Positions 12,523 through 22,585 of a stretch of DNA of 64,000 bases are shown in pieces. The position numbers and the translations under genes were made by a program. Position 1 is the stretch's first letter, and every line of letters starts with the position of its first letter. The notes under the pieces are model-generated. The model was not told where the DNA came from. It saw only the letters and a program-made list of their open reading frames with translations, and ran no database searches. This stretch comes from Turbatrix aceti (lineage: Eukaryota > Nematoda > Chromadorea > Rhabditida > Panagrolaimidae), in assembly GCA_963969345.1 (NCBI GenBank), contig OZ017767.1, positions 7,778,739 to 7,842,738 on the forward strand, written 5' to 3'.

Positions 12523-13999
12523 TCAAGCAATGAGATTCTTGGATTCAACGTCAAAATGCCGAAGATCGGGAAATTGACAGGAGATATATTCATGCTCGAC
12601 GTTCATATTTCCGACGAGTTCGAGTCTTTCCAGATCGTAGAGAAGGACCTGGTTTGACCGAGGAACCGGGCAACCTGTCTGCATCGTGAGCCTCAGCGAT
12701 CGGACGCCAGCTGCGCGGAGGAATTTGATGACGCATTGTTTTGAGAAATCAAAGCCGGTGTACGTCGTGTAACTGAGGTGGCGAAACGACGCTCCACTCG
12801 CCGCGATCTGGGCCATGAAGTAGCGGGTCTTATCGTGGAGCGCGGCAGACTGCAGTGCGCCGTCCTCGACGAGGTCAAAGTTCATCAGCGAGAGTCTTTC
12901 GAGGTGAAGTGCCTCGCAACACGCCTGTGCAGCTTCCTGGAGACCAATTCGGCCGACAACTCGCAGCGTAGACGCGTGTCGCCGGATTAGGTCACCGATA
13001 GAAGCGAAGGCTTCGCCGACGTAGCGCCTTCGTAGGTGGAGAGACTTGAGCTGGACGTTGGACTTTTCGTTGAGCGCGTCGAGGATGGGCCTGAGCACGG
13101 TCTCGCCCCGGTTGATGCTGACATCGAGGCTGAGATCGGTGAGGAGAGCCATGTGCGAGAGGAGAAAGTCGAGGCATTGCAGGGCCTTTTCGAGAGTTCG
13201 GAAAGTCGTGCCCTGGATGATGATCTGGGGATCCGGGTAGGCAGCTCGGTCTTCGTGGTAGAAGAGACGGATTTCAATGGACTGCGTTTTGTGGAGGACA
13301 CTATTGATCCACGTACATACCTGCCAGTTTAGAGCCTGAAAAAAAAAAGAAAATAAATTTTACGCTCGACAAAAAAAATTTTATGTAATTTTTTTTTGAA
13401 AATTTCAATTTTTTTCAAAAATTTTTTTATACAAAAAGACAATTTGAAAAAATATTAAAAAAAATTAGTTTAAAATTTTTTTTGTAAAAAAAACAGATTT
13501 TAATTTGTTAAAACATGTTTTTTTTGAAAATGGCAATTTTTTCCAAAAAAAATTTTTTTGTTGTTTTTGCGAAAAAAATTGTCCAGTTTTATCAATGTTC
13601 TGCTAATACTGGTCAATAACCGCGGAAATAAAAAAATCTAACAGAACGTGATTCATCGATTGATGAAAGGTGTTTAGAAACGCCCAATAAACCAGTTTTG
13701 GAAGGTGGATGCGTGTTTCAAAAGAAACTAGAGGTCGACAACAAGTCCACCAGAGCTGACTGGGTATTGCACAACGAATAACAAAAAAAAAATACTAAAT
13801 AAGATAAAAATAAACTTACGCGAAGGCCGACAGCCTGATGGATAGGTGCAACGGTATTGAAGCACTCTATGATGTGCCGGATGCAGTCAAGATTCAGCTG
13901 GGGTGCCTTTTCGTCGCTGGAGGCAGCAGCGACCGCGACGTCGTCGTCGGCAGGTGTAGGTGGGTGTGGTGGGTTGTTCTCGTCCGAAGTGGGGAACAT
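12523..13999 (-). CDS. Uncharacterised 330-aa protein, leucine-rich and possibly F-box-related
   Basis: Two exons, 13999-13820 and 13335-12523, joined in frame across a 484-bp AT-rich intron with GTAAGT..TTTCAG borders. Residues 1-30 are acidic, Pro- and Ala-rich and disordered. The rest alternates short helices and hydrophobic strands with periodic leucines (LKSLHLRRR, LERLSLMNF, VRSLRLTM, LERLELVG, LRHFDVES). This resembles the degenerate leucine-rich or FTH-type C-termini of nematode F-box proteins, but no F-box was convincingly seen. The ATG lies 22 bases after a CGGCAG acceptor-like site. I do not recognise the gene and assign no function. It is convergent with USP39. Confidence 0.7.
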
Positions 14000-15282
14000 G
14001 CGAGGGTCCAGATGGGGGCTCTGCCGGAATAAAGGTAAAAAAAATGAATCAAACAAACGGGAGAAAAAGAAAAGGGAAGATGGATGATAAATTAACAGAG
14101 TAGTTGAGACCAGGTGATCGAACTGAAAAATGAGAAACAGGCGATTAACCAAACCAGGAAAGAAAAAAAAATGAAAGAACGAAGACTACCGAAGTCGTAA
14201 CAAGTCAAAATAGGCCGGACGGGACCGGAAAGGCGCGTGATCCATCCAGCACGGACACGAAGGACAACACGGACCGCGGGCAGTCGGCAAAAAAAAGTTG
14301 GGGAGAAATGCGGGAGTCAAAGTTATGTACGTGCGCGAAGGCCTCTGGGCTGGGCTGGGGATAACAAATATTATACATACTCTGCCCCGGCTGCCGCCGG
14401 AGGCAGAGTAGAGTACGCGGGTGTTTTGGTCTTCAAAATTTGATTTTAAACACACCAAAGAACTTTGTTGTTGTTTTTTTTGACGCGACGGATAAAATAT
14501 CGAGGACCCGAAAGAAAATCAAAAAAATCCGTCAGATTTTTTTTAATTCGCAGAAACCCAGACGTCGTTGAAGCACCACGCGTTGGTTGTTGTTTGTTGT
14601 TCTTTTTGCATCACGAAGACCTCAAATATAATAAACAAAACAAAGGGAAGGAATGAGGACGGATGGTTCGGAGAAAAACTCGAGACTTAGCAAGCGTGGT
14701 GGATCCGTGAGGAGCAGAGCGAGCAATCACAAAAAACAAACGCTCACATACTGACACTCACAACATACATAACGTATCACGGCGGTTTAGCGCTGAACAA
14801 TTTTTTTGTTGTTTCACATTATGCCTCATCCTCCTCATCTTCCGCAGCAATGCTGTTCTCTCCGCCTCACAAAAAGCAAATCAAAGCGTTCCGACGAGAG
14901 TCAAAAAAATCATCAGCAAGCAGTTTTAACGGCCCATAATCTTGCCTAGGAAGACAACAAACGACCTCAGGTGGGGTGAAAATGAAAAATACGATAGAAA
15001 AGAGATCTGCACGTAGCCATCAGCCACCACCTGTCTCTGTCCCGAATGCCCCCTCACAATAATGAATCGAACCGAGAATCGCTTTTTATAGACGACCACA
15101 AGCGTTTGTTTCTCTAGTCGAGCAAGTAGTGAGCAAGTGATCAGAGACGAGACACGTGGTGGCCGAGGGCGTGTCCGGGGAAGGCAACGTGGTCGAGGAA
15201 GACGGAGATGACTGTTGTCGGTCGGGGTTTTCGGGTACGGAAGCGAGAACGTATCAAAGTCCAGAAACTGATTAGAGGAGAT
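14000..15282. other. Spacer without a recognised gene
   Basis: No supportable coding exon. It contains a short GC-rich hairpin near 14386-14412 (ACTCTGCC pairing with GGCAGAGT). It leads into the hairpin-rich region. Confidence 0.4.
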
Positions 15283-15311
15283 GCACTTTGTCCTGGTCCA
15301 GAACGAAGTGC
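15283..15311. ncRNA. Short hairpin, weak candidate
   Basis: GCACTTTGT pairs with ACGAAGTGC (one G-U pair) around an 11-base loop. Outward pairing is poor, so this is the weakest of the series. Confidence 0.15.
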
Positions 15312-15573
15312 ACAACACGCATGCTTGCCAAAAACACATATAGCTACAAGACAGGTGAGCTATAAGCGAACTAACAAGAGTGATGCGTGCAAATGTTCAT
15401 GACTGATAGCAGGGCGGACACTAAAAAGGTAGGAAAAATAAACAAACAACACCGCAGGTGACTGACTAGTCAGCTAGAAATTGGATGCCCGACCCCCGAT
15501 GGTTGCTCGCCAGTCGCGAAAACCACCGTGACAAATTGCAGGTGCATACATCACCTGGGAAAAAACTGCTTTA

Positions 15574-15666
15574 TAGTTTTTTTAGATACTTATTGAGCCA
15601 GTAAGAAAGCGATGATGCCTGTCATCATTACGTCTTTCTTACTGGACAAATATGTAACTAAAAAAC
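15574..15666. ncRNA. Candidate microRNA precursor hairpin
   Basis: A perfect 12-bp block (CCAGTAAGAAAG with CTTTCTTACTGG) is followed inward by a small internal loop and ATGATG/CATCAT around the 5-base loop CCTGT. Outward, TAGTTTTTTTAGATACTTATT pairs imperfectly with AATATGTAACTAAAAAA. In total about 33 of 40 positions pair, the size and shape of a metazoan pri-miRNA. No known mature sequence was recognised. Confidence 0.45.
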
Positions 15667-15911
15667 AACGACGAAGAAATAAATATTATACTTACTTCCT
15701 ATCCGTATGACAGATGTCTGCGGTGAACCCTACATGGTACATTATAGATAGCAACCGGTTACCTGCCTACCTGCTCTGTGGCCTAGGCAACAAACAAAAC
15801 CTAATGCGAACAAAAAAAATCAAACCAAAAGCAAAAGAATGAAATGAAATTGAAGCTGCAGTGAAAAAACGAAGAATACATAAAAAACTAAGGGGTACAA
15901 CCTATGAATTC

Positions 15912-15961
15912 GAACTAACATAAGCGCCATCTGTTATTTCAAATGGCGTCATTCTTCGTTC
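15912..15961. ncRNA. Candidate small hairpin RNA
   Basis: AAGCGCCATCTG pairs with CAAATGGCGTC, extended by GAACTAACAT against ATTCTTCGTTC, around a 6-base loop. At about 50 nt it is short for a precursor unless transcribed with its flanks. Confidence 0.3.
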
Positions 15962-16087
15962 TTCTTCCCCCTTCATCCGCGCCTGCTGTCCCTGACGATC
16001 CAGTTTTCCACCTGCCCATGATCATCTAGTATCTCTCTTCTGCAGGGGTGTTAGTGTTTGCGTCAGACAGCCAGGGCAAGGGCGCGA

Positions 16088-16161
16088 CAGCTGTTGTCAC
16101 CACCACCGACCGCTACGCTACCACGTGGTGTCGCGGTCGTCGGAGGAAGCAACAACAGCTG
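16088..16161. ncRNA. Candidate microRNA precursor hairpin
   Basis: The arms CAGCTGTTGT...GACCGC and GCGGTC...ACAACAGCTG pair over about 30 positions. The centre is the 10-bp palindrome ACCACGTGGT, so the terminal loop may be tight. No known mature sequence was recognised. Confidence 0.35.
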
Positions 16162-16240
16162 GAGAAGGAGAGGGGGAAGTCATCGGGCAGTATGTAGAAG
16201 TGGCGACTTTGACTCTTAACGGACGTCTCGTTCTGCAACA

Positions 16241-16311
16241 AAGAGCAAAAACAAGCCTGTGATTCTTCGCCCTTCACACGAGGGGAATCACAGTGCCTTG
16301 TTGCTGCGTTG
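16241..16311 (+). ncRNA. Candidate miR-2/miR-43-like microRNA precursor
   Basis: CTGTGATTC (16257-16265) pairs perfectly with GAATCACAG (16285-16293) around a 19-base loop. The stem continues as AACAAG with CTTGTT and GC with GC, with single-base bulges typical of a precursor. On the + strand the 3' arm from 16286 begins A-AUCACAG. Bases 2-8 (AUCACAG) equal the seed of the miR-2/6/11/13/43 family, whose mature product also lies in the 3' arm, and a UUGCUGC segment follows, as in nematode miR-43. Seed, arm and shape agree; expression is not shown. Confidence 0.5.
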
Positions 16312-16337
16312 AGGTGATGATGACTGGTTACGTCGTT

Positions 16338-16423
16338 CACTGGGCGAAGGCCGCTGTTTTTATACTTGACGCCATTCAACTTGAATGGCTTCAAGTATAC
16401 AAATGGCGGTTCATTCGCTGGTG
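16338..16423. ncRNA. Candidate hairpin with nearly loopless tip
   Basis: TATACTTGA-CCATTCA pairs with TGAATGG-TCAAGTATA around only three bases. Outward, CACTGGGCGAA..CCGCTGTTTT pairs imperfectly with AAATGGCGG..TTCGCTGGTG. The tiny loop is more like a cruciform or foldback element than a normal precursor. Confidence 0.3.
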
Positions 16424-16689
16424 CGAAAAAAGTTGACGTTGTACATACATCGAACGTCAACATCGGCGGACGAAGGATGGCTGAGAGCTGATCGAGATAT
16501 AGATAAAGCAGACATTCTCGCTTTTTTTTGTTCGTCGTCAACAAAAAAATCAAATGGTCAGTTCTTGCTAAACATAATGTTTTCTTTCGTGTTAGCTAGT
16601 TTTTGACGTTCAAAGCAGCACACCGCAGAATATCCAGTTCGGACCTTATCGAAGCATATCAGATTTTAAAAGTAGAAAAAATACAATCA

Positions 16690-16777
16690 TCTTCTCGCTT
16701 GCAAATATTCGCGAATATTCTTCTTCCATACAAGAAAGGAGTCAGAGTCAGAAACTCGCGAGTATTTGCAGAAGAGA
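16690..16777. ncRNA. Candidate long-loop hairpin
   Basis: TCTTCT..GCAAATATTCGCGA pairs with TCGCGAGTATTTGC..AGAAGAGA, about 20 bp with a 5-base bulge and a loop of about 45. The left arm also contains the 16-bp palindrome AATATTCGCGAATATT. Confidence 0.3.
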
Positions 16778-17011
16778 CAGAAGGAAGATCCATCGCGCGA
16801 CGGGACGGCTTTCTTCCTTTCTGACCATGACAGCAGCGGGGGTCAGTTTTCTTTCTGGAAAGTTCCTCCTGTCTGACACAGATCGATCCGGTAGACAAAA
16901 AGCAACGCACATCGTGGCACGAAAAGCGAAAATGAAAACGAACACAAATACTAACAACAACCACATGACACAACAAGTAGACGGACGCTAGCTGGCAGCA
17001 GCACCGGGCAA

Positions 17012-17079
17012 GGGCAGGCAGACAGCGGTGCATCCTAGTCAGCTAGTGACTGACTAGGATGCCCTTTGCGTTCCCCTTC
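17012..17079. ncRNA. Candidate microRNA precursor hairpin with 13-bp perfect stem
   Basis: GCATCCTAGTCAG (17030-17042) pairs perfectly with CTGACTAGGATGC (17050-17062) around the 7-base loop CTAGTGA. An imperfect outer stem runs through GGGCAGGCAG and TTTGCGTTCCC. On the + strand the 3' arm reads UGACUAGG, sharing bases 2-7 (GACUAG) with miR-279/miR-44-type microRNAs but not base 8. A related string, GTGACTGACTAGTCAGCTAG, occurs near 15459. Confidence 0.4.
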
Positions 17080-17202
17080 GCACAGCGGGCTGGCTTTTTT
17101 GTCTGCTAGCAGCAGCGACGCTCGGGCTCGGGCTTTTTGCTAAATAACCAGCAAACCGATGCTCATGACGACGTCCGTGTCCGCGCTTGCGCATAAAAGT
17201 TT

Positions 17203-17281
17203 CACGATTCCCTTCGCTTTCGCCCTTCGTGGCCAAAGGACCACGAAGGGGAAGGAGAAGGGAATAAAAAAAACTATCGTG
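17203..17281. ncRNA. Candidate microRNA precursor hairpin, purine/pyrimidine-rich
   Basis: CCCTTCGTGG pairs with CCACGAAGGG around an 8-base loop, extended by TCCCTTCGCTTTCG against GAAGGAGAAGGGA and, further out, CACGAT against ATCGTG. About 28 paired positions. Confidence 0.35.
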
Positions 17282-17333
17282 ATCTGTGGTTGCGCGGTAG
17301 TAAGTATATTTAATATTATAGCTACGGGCCATA

Positions 17334-17438
17334 CGTTGAATGCGCATCATCAGCGCAACACGGCGTGGTGTGGTGGCGTTCGTTCGTTCCATCATCGCGA
17401 CGCCACCACACCACCACGGCTTGTCTGCCTTCAACAAC
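17334..17438. ncRNA. Candidate hairpin with 15-bp perfect stem
   Basis: GTGGTGTGGTGGCGT (17365-17379) is the exact reverse complement of ACGCCACCACACCAC (17400-17414), with a 20-base loop. The stem continues imperfectly to CGTTGAA against TTCAACAACG. Confidence 0.35.
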
Positions 17439-17930
17439 GTTGGTTTCTGCTTGTTTGACCCCATAACAATAAAGAAAAAAAAAAGAAAAAAAACAGTGGG
17501 GCGTCGACGTCGGCGGTTGTATGTATTATAGGAAAGAAGGTAGTAAGTAAGTACATTACATTACGCGGTGATGGTGGTGGTGGTGGTGTCCCGGTGGGGG
17601 AGAGGAGAGGAGGACACTAACAACAATAAAAAAAAAAGAAAAAGAATTTCACTGCTACGCGTAGTGTTGCACGTAAAAAAAAAGACAAACACGCTAAACG
17701 TTTTCCATGAAATCGCACACGACTGGTCCCGTCTTCTGAGGAAAAAAAATATATAGGGAAGGCGAAGGGGTTCTTGAAAAACAGTTCCGACACACACACG
17801 GGGATAAAGTTGTTGGTGTCAGAAAGGTAACAAAAATACAAACAAAATTCACGCCCGCGCACGCTGCCACGGATTCTGAACCCCCGCGACAGGTGGAAAA
17901 ATGAAAAAAAAAAGAAAAAAATCGGTAAGG
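17439..17930. other. Spacer downstream of the phosphate carrier
   Basis: Low-complexity, GT- and A-rich sequence. No gene recognised; probably includes the 3'UTR of the minus-strand carrier gene. Confidence 0.4.
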
Positions 17931-19557
17931 TCAGTGTTTATCGGGTTGCTCGAGGTGGAAAGTCATGCGAACGTTGTCGAAGATGAAAAGCTGCATGGCA
18001 GCGATGGAGCCCATCATGACGATACGCGGCCCGAGACCGGTCCAGAGTCCTCGCCATCCGAGAGCCCGGGTCGTGGCCCAGAGCCTGGCGTTGGGGTCTT
18101 TGTAGAGCCGGGAGACGACGACGTCCGGGGGGTGCGAAAACACCGCGCATACCACTCCTGAAAAAAATGAAAAAATGCCGTAATCAAAAAAATAAAAATA
18201 CAAAAATAAAAAAAAAAGATTTCTAAAAGTAAAAAAATATAACTAAAAAAATTTATACAAACAATCATATATAAAAAAAACTTTTCTCTTAAAAAACAAA
18301 AAATTCATACATTTTTTTCACTTTTCAAGAAGTCAAAAAAAAATTTTTTTCACTTTTCAAAAAATCAAAAAACTGTAGAAAAAGGTTTTTGTGGGAAAAA
18401 AAATATATGTGAAAATAAATTTTCTATAAAAACGAATTTTCACGTGAAAAAAAAATTTTCATGCGAAAAAAAATTGTGAAAAACATTTTTACATGAAAAA
18501 AAAAATTCAACTCACCAGCAATGATACCAGAAATCATAGACACCTTCTGCTGCTCCTTCCGAGTGCACGCCTTCCTGGGTCGCTTCAAGACATCACGATA
18601 AATCTTCTGACTGACAAAATCGAAGCACACGAATTTCGACGTCGTATAGGGTATCTGACGGAGCATGAGGGGCGAGAGACCCTTGAAGAACCCTCCAATA
18701 CCCTCGGATCTTTTGATCGCCGTGAAAGTATGGAACATTGACGGCAACGCGGTGGCCGTGGTCTGGACCCTGACCTTGACGGCTTCAAAAGGAGCGAGAG
18801 CGATGTCGCCGACGGCTTCGGCGGTCGCAGAGGCGGTAAACCAGATGAGAACGTCGTGGCGCTTGGAAAACTCCGGACCCAAAAGGTGAGAGTATTGGAC
18901 TTTGAATAAATCGTAGAAGCCGAATTTTGAGAAACCTTGGAGACCGTAGCCGAAGAAAGTCGGTGCCCAGCCTCTGACAAGCCCCCGTGCGCCGTTCTCG
19001 GCGAGAGTGACCTTCCAGGCGGTAGAAATATTTGGGTATTTCTTAGGATCAGCTTGCATTCGGCATTTTAGGACGTCGAGAGGGGTACTGGCGAGGTGAG
19101 TGCCTCCAGCGCACAAAATCCCGGCGAGACCACAAATTGCGGTGTACTTTGCAGTTCCGGCATGGACGACTTGAAAATTATCGGCGTCGCGTCTTTTGAC
19201 AACCTGCAGGTCCTGGCCATGCTTCTGCTGTCGTCGAAAGCTGTGTTGATGAAGGAGAGCGAAGATGGAATGGTTATGCGATGGTGGGTGGGCGTGGGTC
19301 GGTGGATGCGGATCGTGGGCAGATGCGTGATTATGAGGACGACTAATGAAGGGAAGCAGACACGCAGAATGCACCCCGGCATCCTGAATCAGCGGCCTGA
19401 CACGCGTCAACGAAGGCTTGATGATGTTGTATCGTATTCCGTAGTCGATGACTTCGTCTTCGGTAGCTACGACACCGAGATCACATTCTGGCGGTCGTCG
19501 ATAGCCGACATCCGGCTTTCTTCGTCGTCGCGCATCCTCGACAACCCGAGAATCCAT
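17931..19557 (-). CDS. Mitochondrial phosphate carrier (SLC25A3-like), N-terminus uncertain
   Basis: Inner-membrane carrier importing phosphate into the matrix for ATP synthesis. Two exons, about 19557-18516 and 18157-17931, join in frame (IIAG|VVCAVFSHP). Three mitochondrial-carrier repeats are visible with signatures STPLDVLKCRMQ, LAPFEAVKVRVQ and SHPPDVVVSRLY. The diagnostic phosphate-carrier block GWAPTFFGYGLQGFSKFGFY is present. The core begins near 19161 (AGTAKYTAICG). The frame stays open 132 codons further to an ATG at 19557, but that extension is His/Pro-rich and unlike a presequence, so the true start or a 5' exon boundary may lie inside it. The gene is divergent from the DDX28-like gene. 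It is fairly diverged from animal SLC25A3, so it may be a paralogue. Confidence 0.85.
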
Positions 19558-20071
19558 GGGTCAGTTTCAACCAGGAGTCAGTCAGTCAGTCACCCGGGTG
19601 GTTAATCCGAGAATGCAGGGTGCATTATGCCGCACTTGTATGCCCCATGATGGACGATAAAGCGAATAATTTGCATCCTAAACACCTAAATCATCGCAGA
19701 ATCGAAAAAGAAAGCTGAAAACAGTAAAAAAAGATGCCCAAAAGAGCAAAAAGGAAAGAAAAAGGAAGAAAACGACCAATTTGTAGAAATTTATAGAAGA
19801 AGAACACATTATGGTAAAAAACACTCCGAGACCAACAGAGATAACATTCTCAAATTTAAAAACAATGCAAAAAGTAACATTTGGTAAACTATAATATCGT
19901 ATTCAAGAAACGTTATCGTATCGTATCATATTCGACGGTATCTTTGCCCTATTTTTTGTTACTCCAAAACAGGGAACACTTCATCCGCGCAAAATGTCCC
20001 CCCTTTTATACACTTCCACTTTCTACTTGTTTTTCTTCGTTTTTCATCTTTCTCCGATCCTCCTCAGCGAT
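19558..20071. promoter_or_regulatory. Divergent intergenic region between phosphate carrier and helicase
   Basis: The two flanking genes point away from each other, so both promoters should lie here. It contains repeated TATCGTAT-like strings (about 19895-19945) and an AAAGTAACATTT motif shared with introns elsewhere in the window. No defined core promoter was recognised. Confidence 0.3.
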
Positions 20072-22418
20072 ATGATCTCCAGATCTGGTCTTTGTCTACC
20101 TCAGAGATTAGTCATCAACGCCATCCGGTTAAAATCAGGACTAAAGCGCGTCAATGCTTCTGATCAGGTGGGTTTTGTTTACATTTTTTTGTCGTTGCTG
20201 ATTTTTGATGTTTAGTTTGGCTTGATTCCCAAAACGGGCACTCCACAAGTCGAAAAGCTGTCAAATGCTATATTTTCGGAGCAATGGAGTCAGAAATCAC
20301 GCATTGCGGCGAAGGAAAAGCCGAGGGGAAACGCGCTGAATCGAAGAACCGGGCAAAATTTGAAAGAAGTCACACAACCGACGACTGTGCCTGATCGGAG
20401 ATGGAAGCGGCTTCAGGAGCAGCAACGCATGCAGAGGCTCTACGAAAAAAAGTACAACGTTGATCCTCGAACTGCTTCGTTGATTATCGGTCAGTTTTAC
20501 TGTTTTACCCTTTTTTGTGTTGAAAAGACCCAAAATATTTCAGAATGCTCAAAACGAGAGTTCAACCATTTTGAAGGGCAACGATATTCTTTGAAACAGG
20601 ATTTGCCTTTGTTTACGACTTCGTGGACGTCACCCAAAACCCGTGATCAGTATTTTGTCATTCGTCGAACTCAAAAAGTAAGTTTTTCTTTGGTTTACGA
20701 TAGTTTTTGGGGTTTTTTAGGTACCGGCAGCTGTCATGGAGCCTGAGGGACGTGAATGGCGGTATTTCTCGTACATTTTGAACCCTGGGATCATGTCGAA
20801 TATTTCTGGGAACCTGAACTTTGCTCATCCGACTTTGGTGCAACAAGAAGTCTTCGAAACCTTCGATCTGCCCGTCAACATTTTTATAGCTGCTGAAACA
20901 GGCTCCGGAAAGACAATTGCCTATGGCGCGCCACTTTTGAGTCAGCTGATGAAAGAACCACCAAAACAGAGATCCAAAGGTTGGTTTTTTCACATTTTTC
21001 GGTTTCAGAACCAATTTTTAGTGCTCATAATCACGGCAAATGCATTTCTGCGATCACAGGCCACCCAAATGCTCAAAGACCTGGTCGAAGGTCTCCCAGA
21101 AGCGCCTGTTGTCGCTGAACTCGTCGACAAATCCCCAGAAACCTTCGATGTCGTGACTTGCACCCTCGACGCAGCTGTGAAACTCCTCAAAGGTAATCCA
21201 GGCCTGAGAAATGCTATTTCGGCGGTCGTAATCGACGAAGCAGATGCTTTGCTGGCGTCTAACAACGTTGATACAATCAGCAGGCTGTTTTCCTACGTTC
21301 CGACATGGTCTTCGGCGGATGACGGTCCTCGACAGGGCGCAAGAGTGATTTTCTCCTCCGCGACGTGTTCACAAAATCTGTTTTTTGACGTCGTCGATGG
21401 AAGATGCCTAAATTTCGTCAAATCCGATCAACTTCATCGAATTTTGCCAAATGTCGAGCAGAAATTTGTGAGAATTGTTTATCCCGAACGAATGCAAACT
21501 CTGGGAAATGTTATCGAATCTGAGATTCAAGCACAGAATTCGAGGACGCTGATTTTTTGCAAGGTTGGTTTTTTTGGATTTTTGGAGTGAACTTTTGCGA
21601 ACAGATTTTTCAAAAAATTATTTTTTGCATTCGTGCGCGAACAAAGTTAAAAATTGCCGAACAGATAAAACAAAAAAATGGTTTTCGGCGTCAAAATCGA
21701 TGTTATTTGACGAGAAAATGGAAAATAACGTTCATAAAATTTTCCATTTTCTCGTCTCTCTTTTTTTCGTTTTTGAACTCATAAGAACAAATTTTTCGCA
21801 CAATTAATAAAAAAAATCCGTTTGATTTTTTGTTCGTTCGTGTTCGTTATCGAATACGGTCAAAAATGTGTGCGTTCGTTTGTTTTATCGAACAAAATTA
21901 TCAAATTTTATTTTTCTTCGTTTGCGAACAAAAAACGGTTTTCATTCCTGCTGAATTGATGTTTGCAGGACAACAAACGCGTGAATCAGGTCGAAGATTA
22001 CCTGACAGGTAAATTTGGCCTCAAAGTCCACAGGCTGTCGCCAAGAGAAACGAAACCTCCACCGGAGTCTCGTTTTCTCGTGGCTACCGATACGATGAGC
22101 AGAGGCCTGGACCTCCAGCACGTGAATCACGTCATCAATTTCAATTTCCCATCGACCCTCCTGGAGTACATCCACCGAGTTGGCCGAGTGGGACGCTGCA
22201 ACGGATCCAAGAAAATGAGTCGGGTCACGTCTTTCGTCCGAAATGAGCACAGCATTGCCTGCGTGGCTCACATTGAGGTAAGTCAAACCCAGGATGTACT
22301 CGGTTTATAAGGTCATTTATTTTTATAGAAATGTGTGAGATTGGGCATCCCGCTTTCCATCGATAAATTCAACGCTCCAGACTCTGGCTCTGGACGCAGC
22401 GTTGATGGTGAAAGTTGA
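20072..22418 (+). CDS. DDX28-like mitochondrial DEAD-box RNA helicase
   Basis: Seven exons: 20072-20167, 20216-20489, 20544-20677, 20721-20979, 21022-21563, 21969-22277, 22329-22418, for 567 residues (human DDX28 has 540). The N-terminus MISRSGLCLPQRLVINAIRL is basic, amphipathic and free of acidic residues, as expected of a mitochondrial presequence. Motif I AETGSGKT (226-233), motif II DEAD (326-329), motif III SAT (367-369), motif V SRGLD (479-483) and motif VI HRVGRVGR (504-511) are present. Motif Ia, normally PSREL or PTREL, is replaced by ITANAFLRSQ. DDX28 acts in mitochondrial large-subunit ribosome assembly. Intron 4 is only 42 bp. The ATG follows a CTCAG acceptor by four bases. It converges on the GTPase cluster. 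Confidence 0.9.
21590..21945. repeat. Decayed copy of the GAAC-motif hAT miniature element in helicase intron 6
   Basis: Reverse-orientation similarity to 6792-7250 is clear in CGCGAACAAAG, GAACAGATAAAAC and ATCGATGTTATTT segments, and in the GTTCGTTCGTGTTCG arrays. It also contains a perfect 17-bp hairpin, 21709-21725 with 21740-21756 (GACGAGAAAATGGAAAA and its complement). Terminal repeats are no longer recognisable. Confidence 0.6.
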
Positions 22419-22585
22419 TCAATCGATTAGTTGTTGAAAAATTTGTAAAGGGGTTCACAACTTTTGTTAAGCAGGAGCGTAGCCCCGACTGATGTTGAAG
22501 GATTTCCTATTTTTGGTGTTCATGACGCAGTTGTTGAGGAATTTACAGTTTGACAAAAATACAACAGACTCATAAGCTCCGATAC

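Larger units (their letters stand above)
15283..17438. other. Hairpin-rich region, candidate microRNA cluster
   Basis: A gene-free stretch of 2.2 kb holding at least eight separate imperfect inverted repeats, mostly 50-110 bases long with 20-35 paired positions and small loops. They are listed individually. The arms differ in sequence from one hairpin to the next, so this is not one repeat copied many times. One hairpin has a miR-2-family seed in the usual 3' arm. The transcribed strand is unknown for most because inverted repeats fold on both strands. The alternative explanation is a cluster of decayed foldback transposons. Confidence 0.5.

Noticed and set aside
14926..15339. 137-codon minus-strand open frame
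   Set aside because: No family similarity and no consistent splice partners; overlaps the hairpin region.
21709..21756. Perfect 17-bp hairpin in a DDX28 intron as an intronic microRNA
   Set aside because: It lies inside a decayed copy of the GAAC miniature element and is only 48 nt long; transposon origin is more likely.
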